A stretch of 64,000 nucleotides of DNA from Amylostereum areolatum. Taxonomy: Eukaryota > Basidiomycota > Agaricomycetes > Russulales > Stereaceae. This document shows, piece by piece, positions 57,635 through 64,000 of this stretch; position 1 is the stretch's first letter, and every line of letters begins with the position of its first letter. The translations under genes and the position numbers were made by a program. The stretch covers positions 62,001 through 126,000 of the forward strand of contig SAXG01000075.1 in NCBI GenBank assembly GCA_012932865.1, given 5' to 3'. The notes under the pieces were generated by a model that made no database searches, was not told the DNA's origin, and saw only the letters and a list, made by a program, of their open reading frames with translations.

Positions 57635-58030
57635 ATGTCTGAAGAGGCTCACCCCACTACAGACCATCTCGCTACCTTTTTGAAAGCTGAACCCCCCGAC
57701 ACAGAACCTCCTCTTTTTCTTGATGGGGGTCCCCTAGGAGAGCCGGGCCAACTTGGACAGTCTGAAAAATGTTGGTTGAAGATACTAGATTGGCTCCAAG
57801 GCTTGGGCTACACTTTCCGGGCTCGATATCAGCCAGATTGGGTACCTTCTTGGCTAGCATCGGGTAAGATATTCATCGACTGCGAGGATGGAAGGATTGT
57901 GCGTATTCTCGTCCACGACATGCAGACGATACTTACTGTGCCTGGTCAGGAACCTGGACAACCTGGGAACTGGGACAAAATGCCCCGATATCGTTCTTCG
58001 TCTCTTTTTCGTATGATCGGAGAGTTGTAG
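57635..58030 (+). pseudogene. N-terminal fragment of a fungal kinase-like gene
   Basis: The frame encodes the region found before the kinase domain in the genes at 30-32 kb: WLKILDWLQGLGYTFRARY and QPDWVPSWLASGKIFIDCED. It then stops at TAG 58028-58030, with no kinase domain after it. A kinase N-lobe fragment in the same orientation lies at 63.3 kb. The fragment has an intact ATG and could produce a 131-residue protein, but it lacks every catalytic element. Confidence 0.65.
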
Positions 58031-58878
58031 TACATTCTATACATACATGCCTTACTGCTGAGGTCTATTGGATGCACAAAATAAGCGTACATTCAATGAT
58101 GATAGCGTTCAAAGTGGTCAATTTGGCCGATATTCCCAAAATGGCAAGTGCAACCCATTGTCTCCGCGCCGTCTTGCTTCTCTCCTTCCACCATCCCACC
58201 CTTCTCTCTCGCCGTCCGTTCTAATCGATCAATCACACCCATGGCGTCTCATTTCTGTCTTCATTGCCTCTTCAGTTGCACAATTTCAAGCTATGGGCTC
58301 ACACCTGCTGACAACTCCGGGTTTCTCCTCGGCTCAGGATGTGCATGGCACAGGTCTTCACACTTTTGGACATCCACTCCACACTCTGAGGTATGCATTC
58401 TCTCGCATGTGTTCTCGCCGTTATCTATCATCGCTTATTTTTATCGATTTTATGGTCAGTGTTATAGCCCCACCTTGTGTAATGGACCACTTTTCACACC
58501 CCTCGATCGTCGAAACAATGTGGTTGGAGACATGGGACAGAGACACCCGGTGCGTGTTCAGAGCTTTTTTTTAGACATCTTCCTTATGTTCTGCAGCTGC
58601 TAGATCCGCCATTTTATGTCTCGATCTTGTGGGAAAGCTGGTGGATTGCGGCGTGCATCTCATAATGGTGAGTTCGTGTTCATCTCCGTTTTCCTTCCGT
58701 CCCCCTCGTGTATGTATCCATTCCCACTCACTATAATGCAAATTAAATGTGTTTCCCATACTCTCCATGTTTGCGGACTCTGTAAATCCGACAACAGCCT
58801 ACAAAAAGCCTTCAGAGTGTCTCCTCCACCCCCAGTCCCGACACTCAATACATTCTTCACTCTACCCCTTGAAGCAAC
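58031..58878. other. Spacer between kinase fragment and transposase gene
   Basis: No gene is supported. This stretch probably contains the left end of the pogo-type element, but I could not find an inverted repeat that matches the sequence downstream of 61,372. Confidence 0.35.
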
Positions 58879-61372
58879 ATGTCAGAAACACATCCCTACA
58901 TCCCTATCGACCCACGAATCGACTCGGATAACCAAGAGGAATGCATCACTGCCGCCCTCGATGCTATCCGTGCTGCTGGCGAGACTATCGAAGGTCGCGC
59001 AAAGCTTTCAATAAATGCAGCGGCAAAGGCTTTCAATGTACCCAAATCAACACTCCATAATCGCCACAAGGGCGTACCAACCCGTTTTCAAGCTCACGAG
59101 CACCAGCAGAAGCTATCCGCTTCACAAGAGGCTGTCGTTGTGACTTGGTTAAAGGTACGTCTCCGCTAATCTCGGCATCATCGCTTCTGTTCTCATGCAC
59201 TGCTGCGATACTTGACAGATCATGGCACGGCGTGGTGTACCGATGCATGCTCAAACTCTTCGCGAGTATGCTTCGAAGGTAGCTGGTACAACCATCGGAG
59301 AAACCTGGGTTCGCCGCTTCCTCAGCCGCCATCCCGATCTCAAGGTGAAATGGACTGTGGGTCTCGAGGCATGCTGCGCGCAGAACCTGAATGCAACTCT
59401 TGTCAACGAATACTTTGAAATTGTCAAGGAGCTGATAATGAAGCATAACATCCCCCCGGAGAATATCTACAATATGGATGAAAAAGGGTTGCTGCTCGGC
59501 ATTGGAAAGCGGGTCCGCGCAATCGTTGATCGAGACCAGAAGGAGGTCTATCATATGGAGGATGGAAACTGCGAGCTCGTTACTGTCATCGAGTGCGTCT
59601 CTGCCGATGGGTCTGTCCTTCGCCCCTCTGTTATTTACAAGGGTGCTCGTCGTGATTTGCGGTGGGGGGAAGTTAACCCATGCAACGCAAGGTGTGTACT
59701 CCTTATTTATAGTAATTCATGTTCTGATTTCATTAGCATCTCGCACTCACCGAAGGGCTGGACAGACCAGGAGCTTGGCAGCCTGTGGTTAGAAAAAGAC
59801 TTCTTGCCTCAGAGTCAAGATCGCAACAAGAGTGGCCAGCCAGTCTTGCTCATCCTCGATGGGCATAATTCACACTGCACATACAAATTCTGCAAGCTGG
59901 CCGCAGATAACAATGTCCTCATCATCTGCCTTCCCTCACACACCACTCATGTTCTTCAGCCGTGCGATGTCGGTGTCTTTGGTCCTCTAGCTTCATGCTG
60001 GAAGTCCGAAGTCAATGATGCATCATGCGAGAGTATTCCGATCACCAAGCACAACCTGTTGTACTACTATTCGCGTGCTCGAGACCGGGCATTCACAACA
60101 CGGACCATCGTGTCGGCATTCAGAAAGACAGGAATTTGGCCTCTAAACCCAGATGCAATTGATCCCTCGTATTTTTCCCCAGCCCTTAACACCACCACTA
60201 AGGCTGCACAGCCAATGCCAGCCCTACTTCCCTCGATCCTTGTTCCCACCCCCGATCCCACCCCTATGCCCACCCCCGCTCCAACGCCCTCTCCGTCATC
60301 AGTACCATCTACTGCAAACAGCAATGCACTTGCGCCTTCAGGATCAGTTGCACCCGTGACAAGTGGAGCCATGACGGCACACAATAGTTCAAGCCTTTCC
60401 ACCAATCCACGCTTCGAGCTTGCAGGACTGCCAAAGCCATTGCCGCATACTGCCGCCCGGAAAGATCTCCGTGCCCAGAACAAGATCCTGTTTGAGCTCC
60501 TCGAGGAGGCCCGTGATCAGCTTGTGCGTGGCCATGCACAGATGCAGCTTATGGACCACGAGAATGAGCGCCTCCGAGTCCGCGCCTTTAGGCGAGAACA
60601 GCCGAGAAAGCAGTTCAAGACCTCGTCGCATGCTCGCCACATGACAAGCGACGAGAATCTCGGTGCACTTGCTGAAGCACAATGGAAACTGGGCATGGAG
60701 CGCGTTCACAAGGAAGCTGAGCAGGAGATTTTCAAGAAACGAAGAGATGCAATTACCAATCACTACAAGCACGCGGCCGCGATGGAGAAGGCGAGGAAGC
60801 AGGCTGAAGAGCTGGATCGGAAACGGCAGGAACGGGAGGCAAAAAAGGCAGCGGAGGATGCGGAAAAAGAGGAGCGCGCCAGGGTTCGGAAGGAGACACA
60901 ACAGGCAAATGCAATGAAGAAGGCAGCAGAGAAGACGAGGAAGGCCTACGAGCGAGCGGCACTGCGAGCGCAGAAGGCAGCAAAGAAAGCAGAAGACAAT
61001 GCCCAAAAAGCAGCCAAGAAGGCACAGGCGGCTGTTCGGAAGGCCGCGAGGAGGCCAGTGCGTGCCATGACACCGGAGGTGAGCGATGAAGATGATGACT
61101 CGCACCTCACGATAGTGGGGCAAAGTGACGAGGATGAGGAAGAAAGATCCACAGATGAAGAGTCCGAGCGGGGGGAGGACACGCGGGTCATAACACCACC
61201 TCCACCATCAGACAGTGACAGCGACGACGAGGTTGTGGGGACCGTAATGGGCACACCTCGTGCTAGGCGAAGGGTCAAGCATGCGGCCACCAGACCCACC
61301 GCGACACAAACCTCAGCTATCATGGCCATTAATGCACCTGTGCGGCGCTCTGCTAGGTTTCAGAAGCATTGA
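58879..61372 (+). CDS. Pogo/CENP-B-type DDE transposase
   Basis: Exons 58879-59154, 59219-59691 and 59737-61372 encode 794 residues without a break. The N-terminus has a psq-type helix-turn-helix (LSINAAAKAFNVPKSTLHNR) and a CENP-B-like second DNA-binding part (ETWVRRFLSRHPDL). The catalytic triad is DDD as in pogo: NMDEKGLLLG, LLILDGHNSH, THVLQPCDVGVFGPL. A Pro/Thr repeat (PTPDPTPMPTPAPTPSP) and a very long Lys/Ala/Glu coiled coil follow, then an acidic patch and a basic end (RARRRVKHAATRP). An intact frame suggests recent activity or domestication. The second intron is 45 bases, a multiple of three, so intron retention would not break the frame. Confidence 0.9.
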
Positions 61373-62122
61373 CCGCTCGAAACAGTTCTAGTGATAGGCA
61401 TTACACCCTGTATTGGACAATGCGTGCCATCAATATATACATTACATCTGTAGCCGTGTGGATGAGTATCATTGTACAGTACAATAACATAAAGACCCGC
61501 AAGGACTGCGGCATCGCGACACCGAGTGTGCTGCCCGACATCAACACATCGACAGATGCGCCAGTACTGCTGCACTCGGAAGAGCAAACCCACACTCCGA
61601 CTGCGCACCACGAATGCGCGCGGGGACGGCTCCTTTCCTACCCATAACCGCCACTCGAGAGCCCCACCGAGGGCGCGTTCATAACGGCCGATCTCCCACG
61701 CGGAAAGACCAGCGAGCCTCGCCCAGGCGCGGTTCGTGTGATCTTTATCTTGCGTGAACCTCGACACTAGGATGAGGGATGCAAGGAAGGTCTTGCGAGG
61801 GCAGAGGAGGGGGAGGGAAGAGGCGGAAGGAGAGGGAGGGCAACCTGGGAGGGCTTTTTCGGAGGAGAGCCATTGCGAGCGCCTTCCGGGACATTGGGCG
61901 CGGCGTGGGGTGGCGTGGGGTGGCATGGAGTCTGATACGGTGGCCTTTGCATTCTTGACGAGCTAGTTCTGGGATCTTGAACCAGACGTCTTCGAGGTAG
62001 CACAGTGCTGTCTGCAGGATGCTACAAGAAGTCCGCGATCGACGCAAGACTTCGTGCACGAATCCACGCAGCAAGGCAGCACCGTTGAGGTCGCCGTCGG
62101 AGGTCGAAGGGGGGTTGGCCAT
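61360..62122 (-). CDS. Pho80/PCL-type cyclin
   Basis: Exon 1 is 62122-61939 and exon 2 starts at 61844. The intron (GTATCA...CCCAG, 94 bases) brings the two cyclin parts into frame. The cyclin box reads RRSRTSCSILQTALCYLEDV in exon 1 and CPRKTFLASLILVSRFTQDK, NRAWARLAGLSAWEIGRYER and ALEWRLWVG in exon 2. Cyclins of this group activate Pho85-like kinases. After WVGK the frame continues as an unusual sequence (VDVGQHTRCRDAAVL...) and ends at 61360, inside the transposase's last codons. The true C-terminus was therefore probably replaced when the transposon landed, or an intron is missed. Confidence 0.72.
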
Positions 62123-63241
62123 GTTTACCGGGGGCGGTGGGAGAGTACAGGGGGTTTGAAAGGTGAGGATGCGTGATTTGGAGAGACTGGGCGGGAAGGA
62201 AGTTGCGTGTTTCTTCTGTGTGCATTAATGGGGAGGGTTGGCATGGGGGTGGCGGGGCAGTGGTAGTAGCGGGAGCGAAGACAGTGGGTATATCTTGAAG
62301 AGGCCAGATATCGCAGAGCGATTTGACGGCGATATCTACACGGAACGGGGGCAACCTGTGAGCGGGATCGTCTGGGAAGGAATGAAGACGGTTTACCAAC
62401 GAAGCACTTGTGTAGTATGCCTTTTAACGTCGCAAAAGTCGCCCTCGCAAGTTCGATTTTGGGGAGTTGGGGTGCAGAGGTATGGAAGAGGGTTGCACGG
62501 CCGAAGTCGGACGTCAGGGGGGACATGGGTGTTAGCAAGAGGTTTGCAATTGAATTATATAGGAGGGATAGCCATCGACGGTGCTGAGCGAAGGAGCTCA
62601 CTTCCTATGATGTCACTCATGCACCAGTTTTAAAAACTGGTGCATGAGTGACATCATAGTGCGCCATGCGATGGTCGGGGGGGGGGGAGACAGATGAGGC
62701 CTTGGGGGAACGAGTTCAAGACGAAACTGGATGCACCTGGCTAGAAAACCATCACATATGTTTGGATAAAGTACACGGCGAGATGAAGGCGAGTTCCTGC
62801 GCCCAAAATGCCGGTCCTGTAAGAGATATGAGACGGAGATTGGGGAAGACAAGATCAGGATACACACCTCGTGCGAGTGTGATCGATACTGCGCAATAAA
62901 TGGCCATATTTTGGGTCATAATCGTGAAATGCGACACATAAAGGCCCGTAGAATCGATAGTCGAGGATAGGGTGAAGAGGAGGACATGGATCCGCGTGGG
63001 ACGGTGGTCAAAAGACGACAAGACGATGGGCGCAGAAGGCTTAGCGGCATTTTCCCACGGCCATCCGGCTTCCCAGTCAACGCGGTTTTTCGACCCTCCC
63101 ACGGAAAATATTCATACCTGTTGCTCAAAGGCCCCTAAATTCTTAAAACCACTTGAGAATCACTCCAAACATGGTAGACTACGATATTGCCAGCTCCCAC
63201 ATCTAACGGCCTCCTCGATGTGAAAAAATCGGCCGGAAACC
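62123..63241. other. Intergenic with a perfect palindrome
   Basis: This is the upstream region of the cyclin gene. Apart from the 55-base palindrome at 62605-62659 I found no element or gene. Confidence 0.5.
62605..62659. repeat. Perfect 55-nt palindrome
   Basis: Two 27-base arms (CTATGATGTCACTCATGC... and its exact complement) are separated by one base. It may be a minimal foldback element or two fused transposon ends. The RNA form would be a strong hairpin. Confidence 0.9.
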
Positions 63242-63301
63242 TTAAGGTGTCCAGGATCCCGGCCAGGCACAGTACATCATGCGTTCCAGGCAGGGCCACT
63301 C

Positions 63302-63598
63302 ATGGACGCGACACGAGCCTCGGACGGTGCTTTCGTTGCGTTGAAATGGATTGACCGTCATTATTCTCCCTTTGAACTGGAGATATCGCGATTCCTTTCC
63401 GAACCATCGCTTCGAGATGACCCCGAGAATTACTGCGTCCCCATATTCGACGTTCTTCAAGTCCCCAGCAACCCTGCCACGGAAGCTATAATCGTCGTTC
63501 CCCTCTTGAAGCGCGTGAACGAACCACGGTTCGAGACTTTTGGGGAGATCATAGCGTTTTTCACGCCACATGGTCTAGTCAAACAAGTCTGTCAGTAA
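63302..63598 (+). pseudogene. N-lobe fragment of a fungal kinase-like gene
   Basis: The frame starts MDATRASDGAFVALKWID, a typical N-lobe of this agaricomycete kinase family with the ATP-site Lys. It continues through SPFELEISRFL, DDPENYCVPIFDVLQVP and EPRFETFGEIIAFF, and ends soon after by a stop where the C-helix-to-hinge part should continue. No catalytic loop follows. It is a fragment; the sequence before it also lacks the N-terminal module seen at 57.6 kb. Confidence 0.72.
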
Positions 63599-63722
63599 CA
63601 CATATCCCACCAGTCTACTAACCCGATCTTAACACAGGTCCCACAGTGGGCCCATGGGGTCTAATTATACATATGGTCCCACAGGGGGTCACCCCTACAC
63701 TTGTGACCTCAGAAACCTGTCA

Positions 63723-63838
63723 GCCCTCCGACCCTCCGACCCTCCGACCCTCCGACCCTCCGACCCTCCGACCCTCCGACCCTCCGACCCTCCGACCCTC
63801 CGACCCTCCGACCCTCCGACCCTCCGACCCTCCGACCC
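63723..63838. repeat. Minisatellite, 8-bp unit ACCCTCCG
   Basis: About 14 perfect tandem copies. Because three units make 24 bases, each plus frame translates as an eight-residue repeat (LRPSDPPT), which creates a false frame here. No gene is supported from here to the end of the window. Confidence 0.95.
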
Positions 63839-64000
63839 GACACTTTCCACCTCCAACATAGCCTTATGCCACAATCATATCAATCATCATACCCACAGGA
63901 CCTAATGTAGTCTCTGCATAATACATCTTTATTGAAACTGAGATGGCTATAGTACTGAGGCCTTTTGGGTTAGCTCTGATTAGCGCGGGAGATGCCGGAG

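Noticed and set aside
58031..58878. Separate plus-strand gene of about 168 codons before the transposase
   Set aside because: No start context, motif or intron support; likely leader of the element.
63723..63838. CRISPR-like array
   Set aside because: The repeats are directly adjacent, without spacers, in a eukaryotic genome.
63646..63905. Frames with LRPSDPPT repeats
   Set aside because: They arise from the 8-bp minisatellite; no gene context.

Overview
The window looks like nuclear DNA of an agaricomycete (basidiomycete) fungus. Short spliceosomal introns of about 45-70 bases with GT/AG ends interrupt nearly every gene. The gene families fit too: seven-helix membrane proteins, large kinase-like and F-box families, and chromodomain Ty3/Gypsy and pogo elements. 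All gene models here were built by eye from reading frame plus splice signals; none has been checked against transcripts or databases.

Left part (1-22 kb): a seven-helix membrane protein cut by the window edge (7-1562); about 3 kb with no supportable gene; an F-box/LRR-like gene (4.78-6.46 kb); an MFS sugar transporter gene with one frameshift (8.74-10.97 kb); and a second F-box gene split by a complete 7.1-kb Ty3/Gypsy chromovirus (12,076-19,175). That element has identical 423-bp LTRs and a 5-bp target duplication. A fragment of the splicing factor SF3B1 (20.8-21.2 kb) follows.

Middle part (22-34 kb): the remains of a second, 5'-truncated Gypsy element (22,011-29,430). It carries an 822-bp hAT deletion derivative nested in its integrase, and unusual extra reading frames between the chromodomain and the 3' LTR. 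It abuts a row of broken fungal kinase genes. RRS1, an intact ribosome-biogenesis gene, starts the next stretch.

Right part (34-64 kb): an unusual pepsin-like aspartic protease fused to a long Gln/Pro repeat tail; an inverted duplicate block (F-box gene, truncated MFS gene, another F-box copy, truncated RRS1 copy); then a compact housekeeping stretch. That stretch holds TFIIB, a Tls1/C9orf78 homologue, dynein light intermediate chain, TIP41, an unknown disordered protein and a cytochrome b561 protein. The last part holds a kinase fragment, an intact-looking pogo/CENP-B-type DDE transposase, a Pho80-like cyclin converging on it, a 55-nt perfect palindrome, another kinase fragment and an 8-bp minisatellite.

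The main biology is genome turnover. Transposons insert into F-box and kinase genes, segments duplicate and decay, and three CGA-to-TGA nonsense codons, all inside TCGA, suggest C-to-T mutation of repeats. The least explained item is the 3' accessory module of the second Gypsy element: a zinc-knuckle/coiled-coil protein encoded in two overlapping frames behind two competing splice donors, a small basic protein and a single-pass membrane protein.
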